Shown: piece after piece, positions 22,067-33,312 of the stretch
Layout of the letters: the number at the start of each line of letters is the position of its first letter
How positions within the stretch are numbered: position 1 is the first letter of the stretch
NCBI RefSeq assembly: GCF_958298935.1
Contig: NC_084938.1
Location: 26,827,501-26,891,500 of the forward strand
DNA: 64,000 bases
Origin: Phragmites australis
Taxonomy: Eukaryota > Streptophyta > Magnoliopsida > Poales > Poaceae
Direction: 5' to 3'
Notes under the pieces: model-generated
What the model was told of the DNA's origin: nothing
Database searches by the model: none
Seen by the model: the letters and a program-made list of their open reading frames with translations, nothing else
Program-made: the position numbers and the translations under genes

Positions 22067-23662
22067 TCACGCCTCTATCGTCCCTAATTCCACACACTCT
22101 CTAATGTAGTGGAACCGCGTATCAATGTGTTTACTCCTTTCATGGTAGATTGGATTTTTGCTCGTAGCAATTGCTGGCTGATTATCGATCTTCAGGGTCA
22201 CTTTCTTCACTTTTGTAGGTAGCACATCTGTCAATAATCGTCCCACCCACATCCCTTGACATGCTGCCACAGAACATGCGATGTATTATGCTTCACAAGC
22301 AAAAGGAGTGACTACCTTCTGTTTTTATGAACACCAACTAATGTGGTTCGACCCAAAAGGAAAAATACCATGCCTGAAGTGTTCTTCCTTCATCGTATCA
22401 CCAGCTAGATCACTGTCAGAGTAACCAATCAGCTACAAGTCTCCTTCCTTCTTTTAGTAGACACAACCGAAGTTTAGATATGCCCCATCTTAGGCTTCGC
22501 CGTATATCTGCTCAACATGCCAACCGAGAAAGCTAAGTCTGGACGTTTGTGTAGCAGGTGTCTCAAGCTGCCACCTATACTTTGGTGTAGGGTCTTATCC
22601 ACATGAGGGCTTATGCTTTCTTTGCTTAACTTCAGGTGGGGTTCCATCGAAATTTGTATTGGATTGCAATCTTTTATGCCACACTTTTCCATTACCTTTC
22701 ATGCATATGCATTCTGGTTGAGCATGATTTTCACTGAGCTTTGACAAACTTCAATTCCCAAGTAATACCTAAGCAACCCAAGGTTGCTCATGCTAAATAA
22801 TTTCTTCATCTTCGATTTGAAGTTGCTGATGTCCTTAGCACATCCTCCTACGATTATCAAGTCATCCACATAAACTCCAATTACCAAAATCCCTTTTCCT
22901 TGGCTTCTTTTGTACATTGCATGCTCTAGTGGGCATCTTTCGAAATCGAGTGCCACCAAGGACTTGTCTAACTTTGAATTCCAAGCTCTTGGGGCTTGAC
23001 GCATGCCATACAAAACTTTATGCAATCTTAACACATTGTGTTCTTCTCCTTTCTCCTCAAATCCTGGAGGTTACACAACAAAGACCTCTTCTTCCAAGTC
23101 ACTGTATAGGAAGGCTGATTTAACATCCAAATCATTAATCTCTCATCCTTCATGCACCGCGATTGCAATGAGCAACATCTTGTCATTGAACGTACCCCTT
23201 TGCTATTATCATCGCCTTGTGCTTCACAATCTTGCCCTGAGTGACCTTTTTTTAGCTTAAACACACACTTCAAACCTAGTGGTTTGTGGCCATCGGGCAA
23301 TGGAATAAGCTTCCATATTCCATTCTTTTGGATGGAGGATATCTCATCCTTATAGCTTTTATCCACGTTAGCTCTCCTTTAGCTTCTTCAAAATTTGCAA
23401 GCTCCTCCTCACCCAACAAACAAAGTCCCGAATACTGCAATGCTATTGGGGATGTGGCATCATACAAACTTCTGATGTCACACTCCTGTCGTGGTCCTTC
23501 TGATGAGCTTGCTTTGGATGCCATAGACAGCGGAGATCTGTGCAACAGCGGTGCACCCAATGTAGCTACTAGAGTGCGTTGTGAAGAAGATCCAAGGGAT
23601 TCGGATCCCGTGCTTGTCCTAGGCATGTTTGACGTATCTGGCACGGCAGGCGAATGCTGCAA
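22067..23662 (-). pseudogene. copia reverse transcriptase / RNase H fragments
   Basis: Reading down the - strand: 23662-23276 has YPPSKRMEYGSLF; 23366-23028 has an NGIWKLIPLPDGHKPLGLKC motif, the usual entry to copia RT; 23034-22699 has LHKVLYGMRQAPRAWNSKLD and the catalytic YVDDLIIV; 22692-22474 has the thumb/connection segment (RPDLAFSVGMLSRY); 22270-22067 has the RNase H end (DNQPAIATSKNPIYHERSKH). Frames change several times with stops between, so no functional product is possible. Confidence 0.85.
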
Positions 23663-23699
23663 AAGAGATGGTGAGTTTGTGTCAGAGTCACATTGTGAG

Positions 23700-24700
23700 G
23701 ATCGATGACGTCCTAAGAGAGGGGTGAATTAGGACATTTAGAAACTAATAGCTTCGAAAACATTACAAGATAAATCTATCTCAATTTCTATCTAAATGAG
23801 CTCTAAGTTTATCTAGTGTGTCTACTCTACCATTCAAAAGAATTGCAACCTACTCTAACAAGGTAAATTGCAAGTATGTAAATGCAAAAACATAAATAAG
23901 GTAGAGAGAGCAAACTCAGCACAAATAATTTTTATGTTGTGGTATCGATATCATAAATGTCACTCCTAATACATGTTCAAACTCCACTGAGGATATGCTC
24001 CCGAATGGCACCCAGTCACGGCTCTTGAGCCACCAAGCCACCAAGGTAAAGTCTCAAGCTGGATGAGCCGCCAAACCACCAAGGCAAGACCTCATCACTA
24101 GCCTCTCTTCCTATCGCTTACCGTAGTGATCACATTATGGGTGAGTATTATGCTTTGTGCATCTTAAAAAACCCATAAAATATGAATATTTGAACAATAC
24201 CATTTAAAATTGATATTATTGCTTATATAGAGAATTACTATTTAGAATTAATATTATTGCTTATCTAGTATCTATGTGGTATGTCAAGCTCGTATAAAAC
24301 TTATCTTTGCAAGAATCTATTAATTGACCCGTTTTTTGTTTAAATTGAAACTTGAGATTCATGGTACTTATCCAGTGATCTATTTAATCTCATAAATTTT
24401 AATTTGAATCTCCTCTTGTTCGGATCAAATCAACTATAGATTTTATGTGTTTCTGTGCTTGGAATCTTCTGTACAGGAATTAGTCTGGCGTGATCACCGA
24501 ATCATCCGGTGAAGCCATCTGCATTCTCCCCTTTGTCAATAATTCTCTGTTGCTTTTGTCCATTTGACACCGGACCATCCAGTGAGGTAAAGTTGTCTTT
24601 GGACACAAAGCTCCAGTGAGTACAATTGTTCCAGCATCAGACCATCGGATGAGTACATTTTTCTGGGACTTCTCCAATTCAACTAAATTTTGTCCCGGCT
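23700..24700. repeat. Foreign repeat sequence inside the old copia element
   Basis: From GACGTCCTAAGAGAGGGGTG at 23707 the sequence leaves copia similarity. Next come CACCAAGCCACCAAGGTAAA-type repeats at about 24030-24100, then ACCGGACCATCCAGTGAGG-like direct repeats at 24495-24655. This resembles LTR or leader sequence of another retrotransposon family, but I cannot name it or find its ends. Confidence 0.4.
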
Positions 24701-25408
24701 ACGGTGACTTCTTGAAGTATTACATCCATGAGCCCTACTAACAAATATTCTTGGCAAACATGTTAGTCCCAATTATAATGTTGTCATTAATCAACAAATC
24801 AGAATTATTACCTAATAGGGTCATTTTTGCTACACGCATCCCTCAACCTCATCTCCATGTGTCTTCATGTTAGGTACATCACCCACTTGGCGTGCCTCTA
24901 TCGTTGGATTTCTACTCCACTCACCACAACTCATTGTGTCATAGGATCAAACATAGACAAGTGATAGTTAGCAGACAAGTGAAATGATTCTTATCACCTT
25001 TTGAAATGTCTTCATTGGCTAGGATGAAGGAGGTTATTGTTGGTTCTTAGGTCAGGGCTTTAGCGCGTAGAATGAACTTAAGTTACACTTGCGAATACGG
25101 CAAAAATGGCAAACAGACGAACTCTCGTTGATCTCACGTATGCGTTGAAACCTGTGTATGCTATAACTCGATCGAATCGCACTTTGGTTAGAGGTATGTA
25201 TCGTATTTCCTCTTATTTTAGTTTTGTTTTCCGCTTTCTTTTATTTGCTTATAAAAACAAACTCCTTTACTCTGTTTATATACATATATGTTGGACTTAA
25301 CATGATCAGACTAGGATACATACTGGACTCATATTTTAACTAGAAAATCTAAACCTATTTTGTTTAGGACTCTAATTCATAACTAAAAGCAATTAGATTA
25401 ACTCAACA

Positions 25409-27880
25409 GTTATGTCTTTGAGGGCTTCCTAAGTGGTTGTGCAAGCCTAAGCCTGCCATGAGTGCCTCGAGGCAACATTAACGATGATGCTAAAGGGAGG
25501 ACAGGGAAAGGACAGGGCGAACAAAGGGAGGATAGGGAAAGAAAAATGCGCTCTAGAGCAAGGGTGGAGAAAGGCAATAGAGGCGTCACAACAATAACAC
25601 AACAGTTTACAAAGAAGGATAGAGGAAAGTGAGAAACCAAGTTGAAATGTGCATTGGTTTACTTGTGATGAGTGATTGATATTGTCATTTATTCGATTTG
25701 ATGATCTTCGGTTTTGCATGAGCTTTGATGTGATTTGAATTGATTTTAGATTTTATTTGAGCATTTTGATTATGGACTAATTGGAATTGGAGTTGGAGAT
25801 ATGTGTTTGCTTATCTCATGGTGTGTAGGTGATGAATACAACTTGGCGGTCGACGATGGGATGATCGGGGCTAAGCGGAGTGCTTGGTGCCAGACGATCA
25901 AGGAGGCTGGGCGGAGTCAAGGGTGATCCTAGCTGAACACATGAAGGTCAAACAAAAGCATTGAAGGTGGATGGAGACGGCGTGTTGACAAAGTCAAGCG
26001 AAGTGGATGCCGGTGCAAGTGACAAGGCGGTCCGAGGGATCGGGAGCGGAAGAGACTTGCCGACGCTTAGGATCGCATGACGAAGTACACGTGTCGATAT
26101 CTAAGCGCTTGCTTAAGGTGTAAGGAAGGCGCTGAGTCACGTTTTGAGAAGCATACAGGCGGTTTCGTGGTTTGACCTCAAAACCGTGGGAGGACTGGAG
26201 GAGTACGTGGCACCATCGTGAAGCTTACGTCGAGGCAAAGCTAGGTCGTGAAGGCGTCGCAGCAGTCCGATAAATGGAGAAGAAAATGGACTAAAATACC
26301 CTCAGTGATAGATAGGAGTATACTACAAGAGAGGAGTATTTTGAGAAAAAGCTAGGAAAAGTTTTCTATAACTATAAATAGGGGAGTAATGCTATGAGAG
26401 AGTTAGAACTAGCCACTTGAGACACCTTTGTGCCACCCAATTTAGAGGTTAGAGTTAGAGTTTTAAAGTAAAGAAGTATGAATGCTTAGCCTATGTAATA
26501 GGTGAGTCTTGAAAGATAAATTTTGTAATCCGTCTAAAATAGGGCTGACCTCTTTGAGTAATAAAATTTATGTTTTTGCATATGCTTGAATTCCCCTCAT
26601 TCTAGTTTCTCTCTATTGGTTCCCTTGCAAGTTTGTAAGTTTTTCGGTTTTTGGTTTTGATTTTTGGCTGAAATTTTAGCACATTATGAGGTCATTTTTC
26701 TTGTTGCTAGAGACATAAAATTCACATACACACGCTTGTGTGATATGGTCATGAATTCTCTTGCCTCTAGACAATCAATTTGGAGAGTTTCATTGCTCGG
26801 TGTTCATATTTTCTTGTTTCTTTATAAGTTGTGATCTTTCGAGTGCTAAGACACATGGATTGATCTTAAATGGAACATATGGTTCATATACCATGCGTGG
26901 AGTCGTGTTGTCTTGATTTTTTCTTGTTAAAACTTCTTTCTATTTTTGCTTCCGCTTGAGTTTTAAGGTGTATTGGTGATTCAAATAAAAGAAGATCATC
27001 AATTTCACAAGAAATTTGTTAAAATATCTATTCACCTCCTCTAATCACCAATCTCATTTCTACCAGAAAAAGATAAAGGGGAGAGAAAAGAATAAAGTAT
27101 GATGCACAGGAATACAATTTGCCATTCCTCAGTATCTATGTCGTCTCGATGATGTTTACCTACTCCAAATAGTGATAACCCTAGTGGTGATTTATTTTTT
27201 ATTTTTTTTTGCCATTTCGCAATGGCACTGAAGCTAGCGGTGAGGCCCAATTAATAATTATGATCGTATTTTCACAATGACTCCTCTCTGTGACGTCAAC
27301 CTCCTGATTAAGTCCTGACATCATGCGGCCCTAATACGATGGACAATTGTCTTAGTAATGAAAGGGCTCAGCTGATGACCTTTCTGTGGCGCCATCACCA
27401 GGCAGCAAAGTAACAGCACGTTTTTTGATCACATGTCACATGTGACTGTACGAACCGCGCGCTCGAAAATGATTAGAGTTACAAGCTGACGGGTTACATC
27501 TAGCATCGGCGAGCTCCATCTGGCAGCGGAAGTGTTGCCGTCCATGGTGAGGACGAGGTTGGCTGGCCGGCCGGCCCTGAGACGAGGACAAAATAGCCGA
27601 CAGAGTAGCTCAACGTTTTCAGGTACACTCTAGTCTCTGCTACTGTACTAGTAGTCAGTATCTACAGCGCCGATCCTGCATCATCCAATGCCATGGCGAA
27701 ACGTGGTGCGTGCGCGAGCTTGTCAAGGGAAGGGGACAGCTGGGCAGGGGTATCGTGGCATGTAGCCCTGTGCCCACTCGCTGAGAAGGGAAGGAGCCCA
27801 CCATTCTGCTGCCGTCCACAACTTTCGCAGGAATCCTGCTCCGCTAGGCCCTAGCTCGCTCGCCTCCCCAGGATTTGTTC
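25409..27880. other. Repeat-derived spacer upstream of the FLC-like gene
   Basis: The stretch 25790-27050 looks like LTR-type retrotransposon sequence. It has a TATA-like CTATAAATAGGGG near 26372, a poly-A-type AATAAAATTTATG near 26561, and a right part ending in ATCTATTCACCTCCTCTAAT near 27030, a phrase common in grass retroelement debris. No protein domain is present. From about 27060 to 27880 the DNA becomes unique-looking and probably contains the FLC-like promoter. A TGACGTCA-type motif lies at about 27290. Confidence 0.42.
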
Positions 27881-27889
27881 CGATCCTCT

Positions 27890-27895
27890 TTATAT
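27890..27895 (+). promoter_or_regulatory. Candidate TATA box of the FLC-like gene
   Basis: TTATAT in CCTCTTTATATCCTG. A start of transcription about 30 bp downstream (near 27920) would place the in-frame ATG at 27906 outside the transcript and favour the ATG at 27975. Confidence 0.45.
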
Positions 27896-27974
27896 CCTGC
27901 CGACCATGCCTTCCGTGGTGCCGTCTCCTCACAGCGAGCGAAGTGACTTGGTGACTTGGTGTTGGGTGGAAGAA

Positions 27975-30900
27975 ATGGAGGAGATGGCGAGGAGGGCGGA
28001 ACAGCAGCAGGAGAAGGGGAAGAGGAAGCGCGGGCGGGTGGAGCTGCGGCGGATAGAGGACCGGACGAGCCGGCAGGTGCGCTTCTCGAAGCGGCGGAGC
28101 GGGCTGTTCAAGAAGGCCTTCGAGCTCTCCGTGCTCTGCGACGCCCAGGTCGCGCTCGTCGTCTTCTCCCCCGCCGGCCGCCTCTACGAGTTCGCCTCCT
28201 CCGGCTTCAGGTACTAGCTAGTGCCACAGCTGATTTCCGCACGTAGTCGTGCACGATTCAGCTGACCTTCCTGTAGGTTTTTGCGTTTAAATTAAATAAT
28301 CGTCGATGCTGGTGCTTGCTTGCTTCCTCGATCGCCTTTCTTGCACTGGTCCTAGCTTCTCTCCTCTTGTACGGCGCGCGCGCGGCTGATTCGTCCAGGA
28401 ATCGCGCGTTGCCGCTGTCGCTGACTCGTTGTGGATAAGCTGAATCTGTGCAGGACGCAGCTGATTGATGCGTCGGAAACTGTGCAGGGAGCAGGCTAGA
28501 ATGATCTACAGATAGCGAGACAATTAACCTTGCCTTGTAGGAAGACATATGATCGATTTCAAAGGCAAAATAAATCAAACTAGCTGTTGTGTGCACTAGC
28601 CTTGAGCTTCATCATGAGATATGATACACTGAGAGCCAAGCATGGTTTAGTTGACGCACTGAGGTTATTGATAATTTGGATTTGCATTTTCTGCAACTAA
28701 AAATTTAAGATGCCGATCGACTACTGTAAGTGTTACTTGATGCTGACAATGGTAATTTACTGATAATACATACGTGTCGCACCAGATGCTCCTAAAGGTT
28801 CAAGCATTGAGTTGATTGATACATGCTAGTTCGAATATACATGCATAAAATATATGTGCAAAAGCAAATCAAGACATTTTAAGTATGCCTTTGGAACTGT
28901 TCGACACAACAATAAACCAAAAATAACATTTTATACAGAGGGCTTTTCTGCGATGAAACCAGATTTATGCAGTTTAGGTGGTGATCTTGTTAGTTTGAGG
29001 TAATTCGTGTGTCATGTTCCTTTGTGCGGTGAATTTCATACATATATATATAGTTTTGACAGTGGGGTTATCCTTTGTGTCAAGTTTAAGCATTAGTTTA
29101 TGGAGCATCTAGGTAATTACCAACCTATTTTTTCTCTAGCTAGGTGGACTCACTTCTCCAATATTGGAGTTCCTTTAACGTACTTCCTGTTTTGTGCATC
29201 CTATCTTGCAGCATTGAGGAAATATTTGGTCGGTATTGGGACCTTGCCAACGCAGTAAATGATCTCAATATCGAAGCACGAGACCCAAGGATTGATTGCA
29301 GCATACAGGTCAAGCATAAGTAGTTAATAATTTATTGAAGCAATTAAACAGCTTTCCTTTATGTACTCCATCCAGTCAAAAATATTTGATATTTTAGACA
29401 TCACATGGCTTTGATGCTTAACTTTGACCTCTATTTTCAACTAGAATATATTTAAAATTTTAATAAGTTCACGATATTATAAAAGTATTTTCAAGATAAA
29501 TCCACACATATAATTTTCATGTAATAAAACTAAATATTTCAAAAGTTATTAATGATCAAAATTTTAAAAGTTTGATTCGACATTATCCACAAGGTCATGT
29601 ATTTTTGACCGGAGAGAGTAGTATAGGAGCATGTGCCTGCTATAACTGAGTTCCTAATTAAATTTATATCTTTGAGACAGAAAAAATCATAAATCTCTAC
29701 TGTGCCATTCCAAGTTTGTCATTTCATTTATGCACGTACATAACCATCACCATATATAACACAGTTTTTTTATGTGTGCAATATATAAGCATGTCCCCTT
29801 ATGCCTACAAGATGGATAAAAACTCCTCAATTCCATTGGAGATCTTTAGATCATATCTCTACTTTTATCAACTCATCAGCATATAGCACTCTCAAATGCA
29901 AAAATGAGGTCGTCCAATTTAAAACTTCTTTAGGTCTAGAATATGAAGAGAGTATATAACAAATTCATCATTTTTTAAATTTCCAGAAAATAATAATTCC
30001 TTTGATATTTTTATTTTCAGGTCTTATCAATATGTTTTTTCTTCTGAGTTTTCACTCTGTTCTTTCAAATTTTGTGCAACTGGATGCCCATTATATTGAT
30101 AGAATTATTCAGCAGGAAACCTGTTAAACTGCATGCTTCTTAAAGAAAAAAGATAACAAACTACAAGATACACACAGAGTGCGTCTACATATTATTTCTA
30201 TTGAGATTGTGAGCAGATTGTTTATGGGAGAATTGGACTATTGACATATAAAAAGTGTACCAGTGATTGAAATGTGCTATGCTCAAGTTTCAAATTTAAT
30301 TAAATTGTTGTACTTGTTGAAGCCTTTTCTGAATTGTAAACTTATAGAGTGGATCGCCTTTACCTAGAAGCATAATTTTTTTTGATAGATTCAAAGGTAG
30401 TTGACTGTGTAAGTTTACCCGAACCCTTTAATCATGATGGAGCATCAGCTATGTTCTACTGATCAATGATTAGGGAATTTTTTTGATGCGAGAAGCATTT
30501 GCACAAATAATTAAAGTCACATTTGGTTGAGTCTAATATATTGAAGTGTGCCAACTAATCCTGAAGTTACCATATATGTAAGTTCATGCCTTTACTTGTC
30601 ATCACAAGTAAAGGTTCAACAATATCTAGATGCATGCTTTGTATAGTTAGCACGTATAGTAGAGCGGTAAAGAGAACACGAATTTGAGGTTAAGATTCTG
30701 AATGTAATCAAGCATATAGTAGTTTAATTTCATTTTCTCTATTAAGATAGATACCCTATTATATTTCTCAAATCATCCAATTATTAAAATAACAGAAGCT
30801 GTACTTCTAAATGCTAGCGATGACACCAAGCCTCAACCTTTATATTAACTTTAAAAGTACAACATGTACATACTGTTTGTCAATCTAAAGCAGAACCGAT

Positions 30901-31825
30901 ACTCAATGCAATGGACTTTTATCAGCCTCCGTTTCAAGTTAACGCATATCTCATGTTACCTTCTTAGTTTCAATAATATATATGCTTAGCCAAATAAACT
31001 TTCGTTTTGAATAATATACATCTTGTATCTTGAGGGCTCTGATACGGTGATACCTTGGACAAAATTTATGAAAAGTTGCCTTTGGACATAATATAAGAAA
31101 GGTTCTGGCATTATTGTGAACTGCGTGTTGTAAACTCATATGATCTTAATTTTCTTCCACCACCACGATCATATGATCTGAAAACGAAACCATCATATGT
31201 TGGTCTGGTTTTAATTTATTCCATGAATGAATACCATTAGCTGATGAAGGCCAACATATTCATACTTGAAGATATAAAAAATTTAGTATCTGATTTTTTT
31301 TTACGGGATTACTTAGTATCTTTCTAATTAAGGACTACAATACTTTCTTTGAGTTATCACAGTATACGCTAAACATGTGTCTTTTTTTGCTTGCTCTCCT
31401 GCTTGCTCAGAAGGAGCAGTCAGCAGCAGGCTCGGTATGTTACCAGCTAAAGAACATTGCCCAATGGTAATGAAACACATGAACATGATGAACAACCATT
31501 GATTCTCATCGAAGATGATTATTATGTGTTACTATGTACCTAATTGTCCAAGTAAATTTCAGGGCCATGGAAGCAAATGTAAACGAGATGAACATGGCCG
31601 AGATAAGTGGCTTCAAGGAAACAGTGACCGACGCTCTGACGGTTATCAGGGTCATACTGTTACTGTAGATTTTATATCTCCATACCAGTCTAGTAGAATT
31701 GCATGAACTTGACCTGCATCTCAATGCAATTTTCATGCTGTGCACATGAGATTTCTGAGACCATCTTAATTCGGTGATTGCAGAGCAAGCTGATGATGAA
31801 GGTGGCTGGATTGCCCAAAACCTGA
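27975..31825 (+). CDS. MADS37: FLC-clade MADS-box transcription factor (OsMADS37/ODDSOC-like), 5 coding exons
   Basis: Short MIKC-type factor. Coding exons: 27975-28210, 29212-29308, 31411-31466, 31563-31650, 31784-31825; total 519 nt, 172 aa, phases agree. The MADS domain is at residues about 19-76 ([40 protein letters not shown]), preceded by a basic/Gln-rich extension ([17 protein letters not shown]). The weak I/K region reads [29 protein letters not shown], then [13 protein letters not shown]; the C-terminus is [30 protein letters not shown] and the very short C-terminus are features of grass FLC-clade proteins. Starts at 27906 (195 aa) and 27984 are also possible. It lies on the same strand 11 kb after the SEP3-like gene, the expected SEP-FLC tandem. 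Exons 3 and 5 are tiny and rest on splice consensus and frame. Confidence 0.82.
29364..29620. mobile_element. Stowaway-like MITE in intron 2 of the FLC-like gene
   Basis: 257 bp, TACTCCATCCAGTCAAAAAT at the left and, inverted, ATTTTTGACCGGAGAGAGTA at the right, with TA at both borders. AT-rich interior, no coding capacity. Confidence 0.75.
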
Positions 31826-33122
31826 GGTTAGTTCTGCCACTAGTTTTTGCGGCAGTAAAAAGCAACTGTTTCAAGAAATTATAGCATCTAGCTCCGAGTA
31901 CTAGAATCGCTAATTCTCTGCTGGTATATGAACATATATCTTGAGCAATCATTCTTGGAGCTGGGAAATCATCATATGTTCGATGAGTCGATGGTGACGC
32001 CTGACCATCAGTCTTTTACCGTGCAGTGTGCCTAGTTTTATCTTATGTAGCTCTGGCTAACCTTTTATTTAGAGAAAGCGAGAGAGGTACTCTGGCTAAT
32101 TAACCCTTGTTGTGGTTTTTGTTTGTGACAAGTGGAAAAGAGAGAAGGAGAAGCCCTCTGAAGAAGAAAGGAGGGACTTATATACTATTGGAGTCCAGAG
32201 AAAGAGTAGTGCGCAAGTGGAAAAGAGAGCCTGCAGTTTTAGGCTGACGGGTTTGGCTGGGGCTCATGCTCTTGTGAGATGATGCAAGCCTGCAACTGTC
32301 AACCTGGCAAACTAATTGCTCTCATATATGGTCTCGTATCAGCCAAACACTACGGGCTTGTTTGGTTTCATGCATATGGCTTAGCTTGGTCGGTGGAATG
32401 CAAGCATAAGCGTTTGGTTGCTTGTATACTATTTTGAGCTTGGCTTAAGGGATAAAAAAGGGGCCTGTTAGCTTGTCTCTCTACAGAGACAGCCTAGCTG
32501 GATACAGGCGGGTGTCCTATTGATAATGTTATTAGCTTGTGATTACTATGTATTAAGGGATATTGATCATATACTTTGAAGAATATTAAGGCTTAAGAAG
32601 ATAAACTAAGAACTATAAGAGTATGGTTACACAAAATAAATATTATAGTAATATTTGTTTGTACATTTTATCTCATACAATATGTCTTCGTACGGGCAAC
32701 TAAACATAATATTTTCTCAAACATACTGAACAGATATATTCCACCAAATAAAGTGGCATTGAATGCACTCAACTAAACTGCCCCTAGCTCACAACTCACA
32801 TATAAAGACCAAATTAGAGCATGCGGGCAACCAAACGGACGCTGCCTTCACACTTGTTTCCAAATCTCAGCGTGTTTGCAGAAACCTCGAAAGGAAAACT
32901 GCTTGCGAGGGCGCAGATGTACATGTAACGACACACCACCCTTCGAGAAATATACTCTTCTGTTGTTTCAAAAGAAAAACACAGAGAAAGTTTCCCCTTT
33001 TGAGTGGTTGATACGGAGATAGAGTTACTAGGTGCTACGCGATGTGAGTTTGTACTTTTTAAGTACGTATTTTTTTCCATCTTAAGAAAAGTACGTATTT
33101 TTTCCATAAACAGACTTGGGAA
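31826..33122. other. 3' region of the FLC-like gene and spacer
   Basis: Presumed 3' UTR, then spacer. No protein-coding signal. A short tandem duplication of AAGTACGTATTTTTTCCAT lies at about 33059-33108, just before the copia insertion. Confidence 0.45.
32354..32840. mobile_element. Possible TIR element with GGGCTTGTTTGGTT-type ends
   Basis: GGGCTTGTTTGGTTTCATGC at the left is partly mirrored by GCATGCGGGCAACCAAACGG at the right. Such termini are common in grass Tourist/hAT-type MITEs. No target duplication could be matched, so this is tentative. Confidence 0.35.
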
Positions 33123-33268
33123 TGTTGATCTGTTGTAATCTAGAGATTCTAGCTTATCTCTTTACCATACTTGTAAAACCAAATCGCATGTATCTTGGCT
33201 ATTGCCTGGCAGTATATAACACGTACGCGACCCGGTCGATGGGTATCACTTCCACAAACGTTTTCTCA
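33123..33268 (+). repeat. 5' LTR of the young copia element
   Basis: 146 bp, TGTTGATCTGTTG...TTTTCTCA. It lacks 17 bp present after TGTTG in the 3' LTR. It contains TATATAACACG (possible TATA) near 33213. Confidence 0.9.
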
Positions 33269-33312
33269 TGGTATCAGGAGTCTCTCCTCCACCAAACCAC
33301 ATCTAGAGCTTC

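Larger units (their letters stand above)
21492..25408 (-). mobile_element. Old Ty1/copia element on the - strand, two LTRs, broken coding region
   Basis: Two LTR copies in the same orientation (about 21492-21939 and 24953-25408; shared stretches include GTGATAGTTAGCAGACA and TATAACTCGATCGAATC) bracket copia coding debris read on the - strand. The order from 5' to 3' on the - strand is LTR, non-matching insert, RT, RNase H, LTR. The LTRs differ at many sites, indicating great age. A clear target duplication was not found. Integrase and gag are not recognisable; about 23700-24900 is occupied by other repeat sequence. Confidence 0.8.

Noticed and set aside
31411..31434. 24-nt micro-exon of the FLC-like gene ending before GTATGT
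   Set aside because: Reading through to the donor at 31467 gives YQLKNIAQW and the correct phase for the next exon; the short form would lose the K-region start and shift the phase.
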